Positions 1-6,947 of a DNA stretch of 10,117 bases are shown here, one piece after another; positions within the stretch are counted from its first letter, which is position 1; each line of letters opens with the position of its first letter. A model generated the notes under the pieces. It had not been told where the DNA came from and searched no databases. It saw only the letters and a list, made by a program, of their open reading frames with translations. The DNA is from GCA-020348445 sp965372465. Lineage in GTDB: Archaea > Thermoplasmatota > Thermoplasmata > GCA-020350865. Location of the stretch: assembly GCA_965372465.1 (NCBI GenBank), contig CBDVCK010000112.1, positions 1 through 10,117 on the forward strand, given 5' to 3'. Both the position numbers and the translations under genes were made by a program.

Positions 1-29
1 AATAGGACATTTACTACTTAAGTTTGTGG

Positions 30-57
30 ATAGATTTGTCTATTATAAAAAAAAAAA
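30..57 (-). terminator. Oligo-T terminator of the acetyltransferase gene
   Basis: Read on the minus strand, a run of eleven T (47-57) begins two bases after the TAG stop codon of the acetyltransferase gene (60-62). Oligo-T tracts are the usual archaeal transcript end signal. A small inverted repeat (30-34 with 39-43, four-base loop) lies just beyond it and may add to the effect. No RNA data are available, so this is a sequence-based prediction. Confidence 0.55.
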
Positions 58-59
58 TT

Positions 60-1076
60 CTATTCCACCTGCTTTCTGTAAAAATCGAACTGATTGTATG
101 TTTCGTATCCCATGCTCTTGTACACATCCAAAGCTTTCGAGGGATTCTCTGTGTCCACTCCAAGGGCTCCCGCCTCCATCCCATGCTCTCTCAGAACCTC
201 AAGGCTCCTGGCGATCAACGCCTTTGCAAGTCCACGCTTACGCCATACCTTTCTTACGAATATCTTCTCTGTCCAGCCCCATTTCCTGTTCATTTGCCTG
301 TTCTGATCTTCATCTATGAAGTTGTGGATTCCTCCCACGACCTCGTCATTATCCCATGCGATCTGCCATAGAGGGGGTTGGAAAATAGGGTTTTGCAGCC
401 ATCTTTTGTAGGCTTTATCCCCCCAGTTATCCTCGGAAAATGTTCTTTCGTCCCGAAAGGCTTCCTTTGAGGATTCCCAGATTTGCCTGTGATGCGAAGG
501 CTCCACAGGGCGGATTTCGATTCCTTCCGGTAACGGGATTTTTGGGATATCATCAAGACTTTTTCGTACCATTTCAAACACTAACCAGCTCGATCTGTAC
601 CCACTGCTCTCAAGAAGTGATTTCCAGTCATTTTCCCTGGTGGGGGCCCACACTTCGCAGTAGTGTTTGTAATCGGGTGGAAATTGTTGTGCGATTTCAT
701 GTGCCCTTTGTTCTATGAATTCGAGCATTGCTTCCCACAAACCTGTTTTCCGCCATTTTGGAAGTAGCGTGACGTAATGATTGTAAAGAACGAGTTTATC
801 AGGCTTTTTGAGCCAGAATATTCGGGTGTAGCCTGCAAGCTCGCCGTCTATTTCGGCCAGAAGTGTATCTTTTTGAGGATCGAAATTGATGGGGTGCTCG
901 AATTCCAGAATCAGGTCGTTTTCGGAAATCTGCCAATTTGCATTGTCCGCATCCCAGCTCTTATTTGCAACTTCCACGATTTTCGGATAGTCGGACTTAT
1001 CTTTGAATCTGCGGAAGGTGAGGCCTTTGAGGTTGGGGGCATTGGGAACCTGGATGTTGTCTTTCTGATTGGACAT
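60..1076 (-). CDS. Tandem GNAT-fold N-acetyltransferase
   Basis: A cytosolic protein of 338 residues with two GNAT (acyl-CoA N-acetyltransferase) modules in a row, an arrangement known from mycothiol synthase MshD and other tandem GNATs. The first module spans about residues 18-165; its acetyl-CoA loop is poorly kept (WRKTGLWEAML). The second spans about 185-335 and has a clear pyrophosphate-binding motif RKRGLA, followed by the helix ALIARSLEVL and the typical C-terminal pattern of variable residues, then N-P-S-K-A-L-x-x-Y-x-x-x-G-Y. The second module is therefore probably catalytic and the first structural or substrate-binding. The acceptor substrate cannot be read from sequence. I chose ATG at 1076 because GGAG lies 8 bases before it; a TTG codon eight residues upstream is also open but has no such site. 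The gene stands alone on its strand, so context gives no clue to its role. Confidence 0.85.
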   Translation of the reverse strand: MSNQKDNIQVPNAPNLKGLTFRRFKDKSDYPKIVEVANKSWDADNANWQISENDLILEFEHPINFDPQKDTLLAEIDGELAGYTRIFWLKKPDKLVLYNHYVTLLPKWRKTGLWEAMLEFIEQRAHEIAQQFPPDYKHYCEVWAPTRENDWKSLLESSGYRSSWLVFEMVRKSLDDIPKIPLPEGIEIRPVEPSHHRQIWESSKEAFRDERTFSEDNWGDKAYKRWLQNPIFQPPLWQIAWDNDEVVGGIHNFIDEDQNRQMNRKWGWTEKIFVRKVWRKRGLAKALIARSLEVLREHGMEAGALGVDTENPSKALDVYKSMGYETYNQFDFYRKQVE

Positions 1077-1148
1077 TTTCCTTCTCCGGATTTTTTTCAA
1101 AGTACATTCATGGTAATAAGAATATCGGAATAAAGATCCGAGTAAGGA

Positions 1149-1283
1149 CTAAAACCGCAGCTCCTCCCTCTCTTTCTTGAGCACCTGGTCTCGCATTATT
1201 TCTTTTATTTTACCGTTTAGTAGACCAAGTGCCCTACCCGATATTATTTCTCCTGAAGGGTAAAATGGGGATGTACATGTATG
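1149..1283 (-). pseudogene. Possible 3' remnant of a decayed gene
   Basis: An open stretch of 44 codons bounded by TAA upstream and ending in TAG, on the same strand as the acetyltransferase gene and 72 bases before its start. The last 35 residues read like a real charged helical C-terminus: PSGEIISGRALGLLNGKI, then a K/E/R-rich helix ending in EELRF. There is no usable start codon or ribosome-binding site at its beginning, and upstream codons in this frame contain stops. The reading is either the tail of a gene that lost its 5' part, or chance. I do not recognise the family. If real, it was once the gene upstream of the acetyltransferase. Confidence 0.3.
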
Positions 1284-1530
1284 TTAATAAATCCTGTCAT
1301 GGTGCAGGGTCCGGGCATCAGAGGAATTGCTCTCTTGGTACACCCTATGAAAGTGCTAATTTATAATTTTAGCCGATAAATGGTTATCTTCAATGAGATA
1401 ATTCTTTTTCTCCCAGTTTTTATTTTCTTGGATTAATATATATAAATGTTATAAATAAGATAGTATATTAAACATTTTAATTCTATTGATTAGTAAAATA
1501 TAAATAATTGCGATTCAGTTCAAACCTTGA
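1284..1530. other. Intergenic region without a gene
   Basis: I find no convincing coding sequence on either strand here. The part from about 1360 to 1515 is very A/T rich and holds the putative promoter region of the protease gene. Nothing resembles a tRNA or a repeat array. Confidence 0.5.
1434..1508 (+). promoter_or_regulatory. Putative promoter region of the subtilase gene
   Basis: Two TATA-like stretches lie in an A/T-rich zone: TTAATATATATAAATG around 1434-1449 and AAAATATAAATAAT around 1495-1508. Archaeal transcription normally starts about 25-30 bases downstream of the TATA box. The second box would therefore give a start near 1530 and a leader of roughly 115 bases, just including the structured segment at 1534-1638. 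Which box is used cannot be decided from sequence. Confidence 0.4.
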
Positions 1531-1533
1531 GAA

Positions 1534-1638
1534 GGAGGGAAGTTAAGGGATAAGCAGGAAGCGAGGCATGCAAAATTGAAGGTCTTTTCAATTCTTTTGT
1601 TTATTCCCTTATGCTGACCTCCAAGAAAAGACAGGAGG
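1534..1638 (+). promoter_or_regulatory. Candidate structured mRNA leader over the subtilase RBS
   Basis: Complementary segments nest in the leader: GGAGG (1534-1538) with CCTCC (1618-1622), TAAGGGA (1544-1550) with TCCCTTA (1605-1611), and an inner hairpin AATTGAA (1574-1580) with TTCAATT (1587-1593). The same CCTCC can instead pair with the true ribosome-binding site GGAGG at 1634-1638 across an 11-base loop. The two folds are mutually exclusive, so translation of the protease could be switched. I checked the pairings by hand; no energies were computed and no ligand is implied. Confidence 0.3.
1634..1638 (+). promoter_or_regulatory. Ribosome-binding site fixing the subtilase start
   Basis: GGAGG lies 8 bases before ATG 1647. 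The second exported-protein gene (ATG 4504) has GGAGG at 4491-4495 with the same 8-base spacing. This favours 1647 over the in-frame ATG at 1611, which would put a hydrophilic stretch ahead of the signal peptide. Confidence 0.75.
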
Positions 1639-1646
1639 ATAGAGAA

Positions 1647-1712
1647 ATGAAATTAGGAAAAGCAATACTGTGTGTATTGATAGTGTCTTTGTTATTGAAC
1701 ATGGCCATACCA
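1647..1712 (+). repeat. Signal-peptide DNA repeat, copy 1
   Basis: The first 22 codons of the protease match those of the gene at 4504 at 59 of 66 bases by hand alignment, including a 33-base run without any difference. Similarity stops near the signal peptidase site. The mature proteins are unrelated at sequence level. Confidence 0.85.
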
Positions 1713-4343
1713 ATGGCTGTAGCGGAATCAACAGGTAGCCCTCCGGGACATACGACTGAACCTCTTGATCCAAGCGAATATGTACGCGGCGAGATACTCA
1801 TTAAATTCGTAGATGGAGTTGAGCCTGCTACAAGCCATAGGGTGGCCCGAGAAGTTAGAGCACAAAAAATCAAGACATTCTCAGAAATTGGTATCCGTCA
1901 CTGGCGTCTCGGTAATGGACTTACAGTTGAGCAGGCCCTTAACCGGCTCTCCAAGCCAGCATTCCGGAACGTCATCGAATACGCCGAGCCAAACTACATC
2001 TTTCATGCCTCAACATTTCCCAACGATCCCCTTAGAAGCGAGCTTTATGGTCTGCACAACTTTGGGCAGACAGGTGGAACCTTCGACGCAGATATTGATG
2101 CATTGGAGGCCTGGGATAGCGGATATACAGGCTCCTCATCTGTGGTTGTGGGCGTAATCGACTCTGGAATCGACTACAATCATGAAGACCTACAAGGCAA
2201 TATCTGGGTCAATGAAGCCGAGCTCAATGGCATATCGGGGGTAGATGACGATGGCAACGGATACGTGGATGATGTCCGCGGCTGGGATTTTGTAAATGAT
2301 GACAATGACCCAATGGATGATTTCGACCACGGGACCCACTGTGCTGGCACGATCGGTGCCACTGGGAACAACGGTATCGGAGTGACAGGAGTGAACTGGA
2401 ACATTCAACTCATGCCCCTCAAGTTCCTAAATGCAGGTGGCTCGGGGTCCAACGCTGACGCCATCGAAGCGATCAACTATGCCGCCTCCTTTGAGGATGA
2501 TTATGGAAACAAGATCGTTCGCATCACCAGCAATAGCTGGGGCGGTGGGCGTAAGTCCAATGCCCTGAAGAATGCAATTGCAAACTCGGGTGCAATCTTT
2601 GTAGCGGCAGCTGGGAATACCGGGAAAAGCAAGGCTAATTTCCCTGCTGGATACCCTCTCGATAATATCATATCAGTTGCTGCAACTGATCACAATGACG
2701 GACTATGGTCGTCTTCCAGCTATGGCACAAGTTGGGTGGATCTGGGAGCGCCCGGTGTTGATGTTCTTTCAACCGTTCCAGATGACGACTATGAATTCTT
2801 CACAGGAACCTCCATGGCAGCACCTCATGTTTCCGGAGTTGCTGCACTTCTTATGGCTGACAATCCTGGCTTGACCAATGCCGAGGTAAAGGACCAGATT
2901 CTCAACACAGTGGATCCTCTACCATCTTTGGACGGAATGGTTCTAACAGGTGGTAGGTTAAACGCAAGAGCTGCTTTAGGAGCACCTGAGTTTCTAGAGG
3001 ATACCACAGCACCTTCTGCGGTATCGGATCTAGGTGTTGATACAGAAGCCACTACCCAAGACTCCATAACAATAACATGGACATCCCCAGGAGACGACGG
3101 TACTACAGGAACCGCCTACCTTTACGATATCCGGTACCTTCCCAACGTAGCTCTTACAGAGTCGAATTGGGATACTGCCTTACCTGCCCAAATGGAACCG
3201 CTTCCTCAACTTGCAGGCTCATCTGAGACCTTCATTGTGTCCAATCTGATACCAGATACGACATATTACTTTGGCCTGAAAACATCTGATGAAGTAGGTA
3301 ACTATGCGGGACTCTCCAACATTGCTTCAGAGACCACTGATCCACCGCCAATAGGAGCATGGTCAATACAGATCGTGGACTATTTGGATGATGTCGGGAG
3401 GTATTCCTCACTTGAATTGGATGCATCAGGCTATCCACACATCAGCTACCGTGATCAATCCAATGGAGCCTTGAAGTACGCAAAGTTCACGGGATCGATG
3501 TGGGAGATTGAGAGGGTGCCTGATTACGCATCCAATGTAGGCCGTTTCACATCTTTGGCACTGGATTCTTCAGGTTATGCAAGGATATCCTATGCAGAGG
3601 GTGTAAATCCTTATGGGTACCTGAAATACGCTGAATGGACTGGTTCATCCTGGGAGATTGAGACACCGGACAGTCAGGCTTCGGGTGTGGGTCAATATAC
3701 ATCAATCGCCTTGGACTCATCAGACAACCCGCATATCTCCTATCAGAAATATTGGGGTAGGGACGCTCTGAAGTACGCTCACAGAGTTGGATCGACTTGG
3801 GTCAAGGAGACTGTTGAAAGCGACAAGAGAACCATCGGTATCTATACCTCTATCGCTATAGACTCATTGGACAATCCCCACATCGCCTATCAGGGAAAAA
3901 GCCAAGTGAGATACGCCACCAAGCCGGGAACAAAATGGGACATTCAGGAAGTAGCGTCGAGAGGTTCGTATATATCTATGGTTCTGGATGACTCGGACTA
4001 TCCCCATATCAGTTACATGGATTCAAGTGATGATAATATTAAGTACACATATTGGACAGGTTCGTCCTGGGAAACTGAGATAGTGAGTGCAGGTGAAATA
4101 GGGTTGGGTATCTCTCTAAAACTGGATTCTTCAGGGGCCCCACATATCAGCTACTTCGATTTGGTTAATCGCGATCTCAGGTATGCATATAGAACAGCAT
4201 CGGGTTGGGAGTTCGAGACAGTGGATATCACTGGCGAAGTTGGATACGATACCTCCTTGGAACTTGATTCTTCAGGGATTCCGCACATCAGCTACTACGA
4301 TGTCACTAATGGCAATTTGAAGTATGCTTATATGACGGAGTAA
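1647..4343 (+). CDS. Exported subtilisin-like serine protease with C-terminal beta-propeller
   Basis: A secreted S8-family peptidase of 898 residues. Order: signal peptide 1-26 (hydrophobic core, cut after AVA); propeptide about 45-119 of the inhibitor type; catalytic domain about 125-445; an Fn3-like domain about 452-565; and a propeller about 570-898. The catalytic triad is complete: Asp172 in VIDSGID, His231 in DHGTHCAG, Ser389 in GTSMAAPHVSG, with oxyanion Asn324 in AAAGN. An acidic DDDGNGYVDD loop follows the Asp motif and may bind calcium. The C-terminal part has seven repeats of about 46-49 residues around the core LDSSG-x-PHISY-x-D, then a LKYA strand, G-S-x-W, and a final strand. Fn3 and propeller domains probably anchor the enzyme to polymers or cell-surface partners. 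No C-terminal membrane anchor or sorting signal is seen, so it is likely released or surface-bound. It is followed 160 bases later by another exported propeller protein. Confidence 0.93.
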   Translation: MKLGKAILCVLIVSLLLNMAIPMAVAESTGSPPGHTTEPLDPSEYVRGEILIKFVDGVEPATSHRVAREVRAQKIKTFSEIGIRHWRLGNGLTVEQALNRLSKPAFRNVIEYAEPNYIFHASTFPNDPLRSELYGLHNFGQTGGTFDADIDALEAWDSGYTGSSSVVVGVIDSGIDYNHEDLQGNIWVNEAELNGISGVDDDGNGYVDDVRGWDFVNDDNDPMDDFDHGTHCAGTIGATGNNGIGVTGVNWNIQLMPLKFLNAGGSGSNADAIEAINYAASFEDDYGNKIVRITSNSWGGGRKSNALKNAIANSGAIFVAAAGNTGKSKANFPAGYPLDNIISVAATDHNDGLWSSSSYGTSWVDLGAPGVDVLSTVPDDDYEFFTGTSMAAPHVSGVAALLMADNPGLTNAEVKDQILNTVDPLPSLDGMVLTGGRLNARAALGAPEFLEDTTAPSAVSDLGVDTEATTQDSITITWTSPGDDGTTGTAYLYDIRYLPNVALTESNWDTALPAQMEPLPQLAGSSETFIVSNLIPDTTYYFGLKTSDEVGNYAGLSNIASETTDPPPIGAWSIQIVDYLDDVGRYSSLELDASGYPHISYRDQSNGALKYAKFTGSMWEIERVPDYASNVGRFTSLALDSSGYARISYAEGVNPYGYLKYAEWTGSSWEIETPDSQASGVGQYTSIALDSSDNPHISYQKYWGRDALKYAHRVGSTWVKETVESDKRTIGIYTSIAIDSLDNPHIAYQGKSQVRYATKPGTKWDIQEVASRGSYISMVLDDSDYPHISYMDSSDDNIKYTYWTGSSWETEIVSAGEIGLGISLKLDSSGAPHISYFDLVNRDLRYAYRTASGWEFETVDITGEVGYDTSLELDSSGIPHISYYDVTNGNLKYAYMTE

Positions 4344-4347
4344 ATCC

Positions 4348-4366
4348 CAACATGTTGATCGAACAT
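4348..4366 (+). terminator. Weak stem-loop after the subtilase stop
   Basis: The palindrome CAACATGTTG (4348-4357) begins four bases after the stop codon and overlaps a small hairpin (ATGTT 4352-4356 with AACAT 4362-4366). No T-tract follows, so it may be an RNA 3' structure or chance rather than a true terminator. Confidence 0.2.
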
Positions 4367-4445
4367 ACCTAGTCATTGCGATGTGAATGAATTCGCTGAT
4401 CGCATCGATGTCTACAGTAATTTGAAGAGCCCCATAGAAAGTGAG

Positions 4446-4460
4446 TATTAAATTTAAAAG
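4446..4460 (+). promoter_or_regulatory. Possible TATA box of the propeller gene
   Basis: The A/T-only stretch TATTAAATTTAAAA lies about 45-58 bases before ATG 4504. That would place a transcription start about 20-30 bases before the start codon, leaving room for the GGAGG at 4491-4495. The gene could equally be read through from the protease gene 160 bases upstream. Confidence 0.3.
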
Positions 4461-4503
4461 TCGCAATAGTTAGAAAAATAGACATAAAAAGGAGGAAAAG
4501 AAA

Positions 4504-4569
4504 ATGAAATTATGGAAAGCAATACTGTGTGTATTGATAGTGTCTTTGCTTGTGAGCATGGCCATACCT
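4504..4569 (+). repeat. Signal-peptide DNA repeat, copy 2
   Basis: This is the partner of the repeat at 1647-1712: 59 of 66 bases agree, and fourteen of the first fifteen codons are the same down to the third base. The divergence begins around the signal peptidase cleavage region. Confidence 0.85.
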
Positions 4570-5466
4570 GTGGTCAGCGCACCGAAACCACCAGGTGGTG
4601 GTGGGAAGCCACCAAAGGACGAGCCCCCGGCAGATCCTGCGATTGCGTACTTTTTTCAGACATCCGGACCCAACCCCGATAGACTCATGGTGATGAACGA
4701 CGACGGCTCGAACCAAGCGGTGATATACGAAGAGTACTTCTCTCCGATCAGTATCTCTTGGTCTCCGGATGGGAAGAGCATCGCGTGGAGCGCGTGGATC
4801 GGTTGGACAACCGGAGTTTGGCGAATCGACGTTGAAGTTATCGATGGCGTGCCCCAGGGAAGCGACCTCACGCACCTTGTGAGCAGCGACGACGTTGGTG
4901 GCTACATCGGCGGCGCGGCTTGGTCACCTCTGGGAGGCGAGATTGCGTACAGGGTTCAAACAATTACCGATACATATAGGATCGATGCCGTTCCCGCCAC
5001 AGGCGGAAATCCCTACAATATTTATACCGCTCCTGAAGGATATGGATTAACCAATGGAGTTGCATGGAGTTCGGACGGCACGCGGCTTGCAGCCGTTGGA
5101 GGCGAGATCTCTGCCGGGTATGAGGGGATGAGCATCATAATCATCGATCGGGCAACGGGAACTGTTACGCATACGCTGCTGACGGGGCAGTTCCACTTTG
5201 CGAGCCTTGATTGGGCGCGTCAAGGCAGCAACAAGCTCGCGTTCCACGACTCGGGTGGTTCAGGAATGATTTACACGGTGGACATCGACTCTGGAACTGC
5301 AGTTCCGGTTGTTGAAGGTATTTGGCCGTCCTGGTCACCCGACAACTCCAAGATCGTGTATCGGCAACTTGGAAGAAAACCAAAGATTAGCACCTATGAA
5401 TTCAGCACAGGGGACATTACCCAGCTTACGAACGGAAGAGCACCCGTCGACTGGCGGCGGTTCTAA
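4504..5466 (+). CDS. Exported TolB/PD40-type six-blade beta-propeller protein
   Basis: A secreted protein of 320 residues. Signal peptide 1-26 ends at VVSA and is followed by a Pro/Gly/Lys-rich linker (27-42). The rest is a propeller of the TolB/PD40 type. Blade boundaries show as a Trp followed by S-P-D-G-like turns: SWSPDGKSIAW (85-95), AWSPLGGEIAY (139-149), AWSSDGTRLAA (187-197), DWARQGSNKLAF (236-247), SWSPDNSKIVY (276-286), and a final DW at 316-317. The N-terminal AIAYFFQTSG strand starts blade one, giving six blades. Such domains bind proteins or glycans and have no catalytic residues by themselves. ATG 4504 has GGAGG 8 bases upstream. The mature part is clearly more G/C rich than its neighbours (40 of 60 bases at 4861-4920 against 27 of 60 at 6421-6480), while the signal peptide is not. 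It may act with the protease upstream, but that is only context. Confidence 0.88.
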   Translation: MKLWKAILCVLIVSLLVSMAIPVVSAPKPPGGGGKPPKDEPPADPAIAYFFQTSGPNPDRLMVMNDDGSNQAVIYEEYFSPISISWSPDGKSIAWSAWIGWTTGVWRIDVEVIDGVPQGSDLTHLVSSDDVGGYIGGAAWSPLGGEIAYRVQTITDTYRIDAVPATGGNPYNIYTAPEGYGLTNGVAWSSDGTRLAAVGGEISAGYEGMSIIIIDRATGTVTHTLLTGQFHFASLDWARQGSNKLAFHDSGGSGMIYTVDIDSGTAVPVVEGIWPSWSPDNSKIVYRQLGRKPKISTYEFSTGDITQLTNGRAPVDWRRF

Positions 5467-5520
5467 GACAATCTCACTTACGGAAAATTAATAGATATAC
5501 TGGATTTCTCAGGAGCTAGC

Positions 5521-5922
5521 CTACTCCGAATCCGCAATCTCCTTTCCAGACTCAATCACCCTTAAAAACCCGCAGTTGTCGCAGATGATGGCCTCGTCGA
5601 TTGTGAGCTTTCCCACCTTCTCGTAGGTATCCCTTATCACGATATCCCCTATAGCCGCATTCTCGAATTCATTGAACACGCCTTCCTTGCAGATGTTACA
5701 CGAGTAAACCGTTTCCTTCTTTATCTTAGTTCCGGCTCCCCGAAGTAATACGCTTTTGCAGTCCTCGCACCGCCATGGAGGAAGAAGATACAGGATGTCA
5801 AGAGAATGGGTGGGGTCTTCAGAGAAGATATTGATATTTGCATAGTCATAGCTTGAGAATTCCTTGGTTTCGAATTCCGCAAGTCCCCCTTTTTTACCGC
5901 ATGTTGGACATGTATATCTCAT
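5521..5922 (-). CDS. Protein with four CxxC pairs (zinc-ribbon type)
   Basis: A small soluble protein of 133 residues. It carries four Cys-x-x-Cys knuckles: C5/C8 (CPTC), C52/C55 (CEDC), C75/C78 (CNIC) and C114/C117 (CDNC). The spacing suggests two zinc sites, one formed by the first two pairs and one by the last two, each with a 35-45 residue loop. Zinc ribbons usually bind nucleic acid or serve as structural protein-interaction modules; the exact role is unknown. There are no signal peptide or membrane segments, and the C-terminus is acidic. ATG 5922 is preceded by GGTG 7 bases upstream. The stop codon lies 55 bases from the convergent propeller gene, and the start faces the GTPase genes across a 269-base divergent region. 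I do not recognise a named family. Confidence 0.75.
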   Translation of the reverse strand: MRYTCPTCGKKGGLAEFETKEFSSYDYANINIFSEDPTHSLDILYLLPPWRCEDCKSVLLRGAGTKIKKETVYSCNICKEGVFNEFENAAIGDIVIRDTYEKVGKLTIDEAIICDNCGFLRVIESGKEIADSE

Positions 5923-5950
5923 GATTTCACCTGCAGATATATCGGGAAGA

Positions 5951-5962
5951 GTTTATTAAAAG
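5951..5962 (-). promoter_or_regulatory. Putative TATA box of the zinc-ribbon gene
   Basis: Read on the minus strand, ACTTTTAATAAAC lies roughly 30-40 bases before ATG 5922. This fits transcription starting about 5-15 bases before the start codon, giving a very short leader. Confidence 0.4.
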
Positions 5963-6087
5963 TTTTTGGGCAAGGGCGGTTAATAGATGAAGGTTATTTT
6001 TACTTTCAATGTGTGGTAAATATCGGTCATTATTCATTATAAAAAGAAGAAATTAGCGGTTTGTTTAGATAGACGAGATACTCTATT

Positions 6088-6119
6088 TTTTTGATTCTGA
6101 GTGCAAAAACTAGATATAA
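6088..6119 (+). promoter_or_regulatory. Conserved GTPase promoter block, copy 1
   Basis: A 32-base block (TTTTTGATTCTGA, seven variable bases including CA, AAAACT, then a GATATAA box at 6113-6119) matches the block at 6847-6878 at 28 of 32 positions. GATATAA with the purine-rich AAAAAC before it looks like an archaeal BRE plus TATA element. GATTCTGA, 20 bases upstream, is a candidate activator or repressor site. From GATATAA to the GTG start is 79 bases, identical to the second copy, which implies a leader of about 50 bases. Confidence 0.6.
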
Positions 6120-6191
6120 CCCAAGAGGATTTAAACCCTGGAAGATAGTCTCAACCTTAGTGAGGAATATAATCGCCCCGAATAAATTGGA

Positions 6192-6752
6192 GTGATTGAC
6201 ATAACCCAGACAAAAAACATGAAAATAAAGATCTGTCTTGCCGGAGACGCCAGTGTGGGTAAAACCAGTCTTATCAGCAGATATGTTCAAAACGTATTCG
6301 GCGACAAGTACCTCTCCACTTTAGGAACCAAGGTATCAAGGAAGGATATCAATCTGGAATACCCCGAGAAAGAAACCAATATCAATATTGAGGCAATGAT
6401 CTGGGATATCATGGGTCAGAAGACCTTCAGAAGCCTGTTCAGCGAGAAGTATTTTCAGGGTGCAAATGGCATAATTGCAGTGTGCAACCTTACCGAAAAA
6501 GACAGTCTTATGAGCGTGAACGAGTGGATATATACTGCAAGGAAGTACGCAGGAGAGATTCCTGTAATCCTTCTTGCCAACAAGAATGATTTGATTGAGG
6601 AAATCAAATTGAGCCCTGATGAATTACAGCAAACCGCAACTCTTCTGAAGGCAAAGTATCTTTTGACAAGTGCAAAAACAGGTGAAAATGTCCCACAGGC
6701 ATTTTTAACCCTCAGCCAAGAGATTATGAAAGCTCAGCTGGGCCTGGATTGA
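6192..6752 (+). CDS. Ras/Rab-like small GTPase, copy 1
   Basis: A cytosolic GTP-binding switch protein of 186 residues. All G motifs are present: P-loop GDASVGKTS (18-26), switch I threonine at about T43 in STLGTK, WDIMGQ (71-76, with the catalytic Gln76), NKND (130-133) and SAK (160-162). The layout and length match Ras/Rab/Arf-type GTPases, which occur in several archaeal lineages. There is no C-terminal cysteine or CAAX box and no N-terminal amphipathic helix with a myristoylation Gly, so membrane attachment by lipids is unlikely. The start is GTG 6192; it is chosen because VI-x-x-TQTK aligns with the second copy, although no good ribosome-binding site precedes it (only an overlapping GGAG). 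No GAP, exchange factor or roadblock/MglB partner is seen nearby. It is about 60% identical (112 of 186 by hand) to the gene at 6948 and arose with it by duplication. Confidence 0.9.
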   Translation: MIDITQTKNMKIKICLAGDASVGKTSLISRYVQNVFGDKYLSTLGTKVSRKDINLEYPEKETNINIEAMIWDIMGQKTFRSLFSEKYFQGANGIIAVCNLTEKDSLMSVNEWIYTARKYAGEIPVILLANKNDLIEEIKLSPDELQQTATLLKAKYLLTSAKTGENVPQAFLTLSQEIMKAQLGLD

Positions 6753-6774
6753 TTTTTAACAATCTACCCTTTTT
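6747..6774 (+). terminator. Stop-codon hairpin and T-tract, GTPase copy 1
   Basis: GATTG (6747-6751) can pair with CAATC (6760-6764) around the TGA stop, and a run of five T (6770-6774) follows. This resembles a terminator, and a similar hairpin sits at the stop of the second copy. Confidence 0.35.
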
Positions 6775-6846
6775 AATCAAAGTAATTCTCGGAATATATG
6801 TGGGAGATTAATTACAGGTTCTTGAAGCCAATTAGGCAGCATATCG

Positions 6847-6878
6847 TTTTTGATTCTGATTACCAAAACTTGATATAA
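6847..6878 (+). promoter_or_regulatory. Conserved GTPase promoter block, copy 2
   Basis: Same block as at 6088-6119, with GATATAA at 6872-6878 and GATTCTGA at 6852-6859, again exactly 20 bases apart. The distance from GATATAA to the aligned GTG codon (6951) is 79 bases. Each GTPase therefore probably has its own promoter under shared control rather than being one operon. Confidence 0.6.
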
Positions 6879-6947
6879 TAGCATAAAAATGCACTTTTAA
6901 GGCTAGTTTGCGAATTATCCGAAGGCTATTAGATGTCCTGTGCGTAG

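Noticed and set aside
1611..1646. Upstream in-frame ATG as the protease start
   Set aside because: It would add a charged MLTSKKRQEDRE before the signal peptide and lacks its own ribosome-binding site; GGAGG and the parallel gene at 4504 point to 1647.
4367..4445. Possible small RNA or tRNA-like fold after the protease gene
   Set aside because: Short GATCG/CGATC matches occur, but no cloverleaf or long stem can be drawn.
4510..4875. 121-codon minus-strand open frame
   Set aside because: Opposite the propeller gene; very Arg/His rich, with no ribosome-binding site and no recognisable fold.
6165..6173. AATATAAT as TATA box for a leaderless GTPase copy 1 transcript
   Set aside because: It lies at a suitable distance, but it is not kept in copy 2, whereas the GATATAA block further upstream is.
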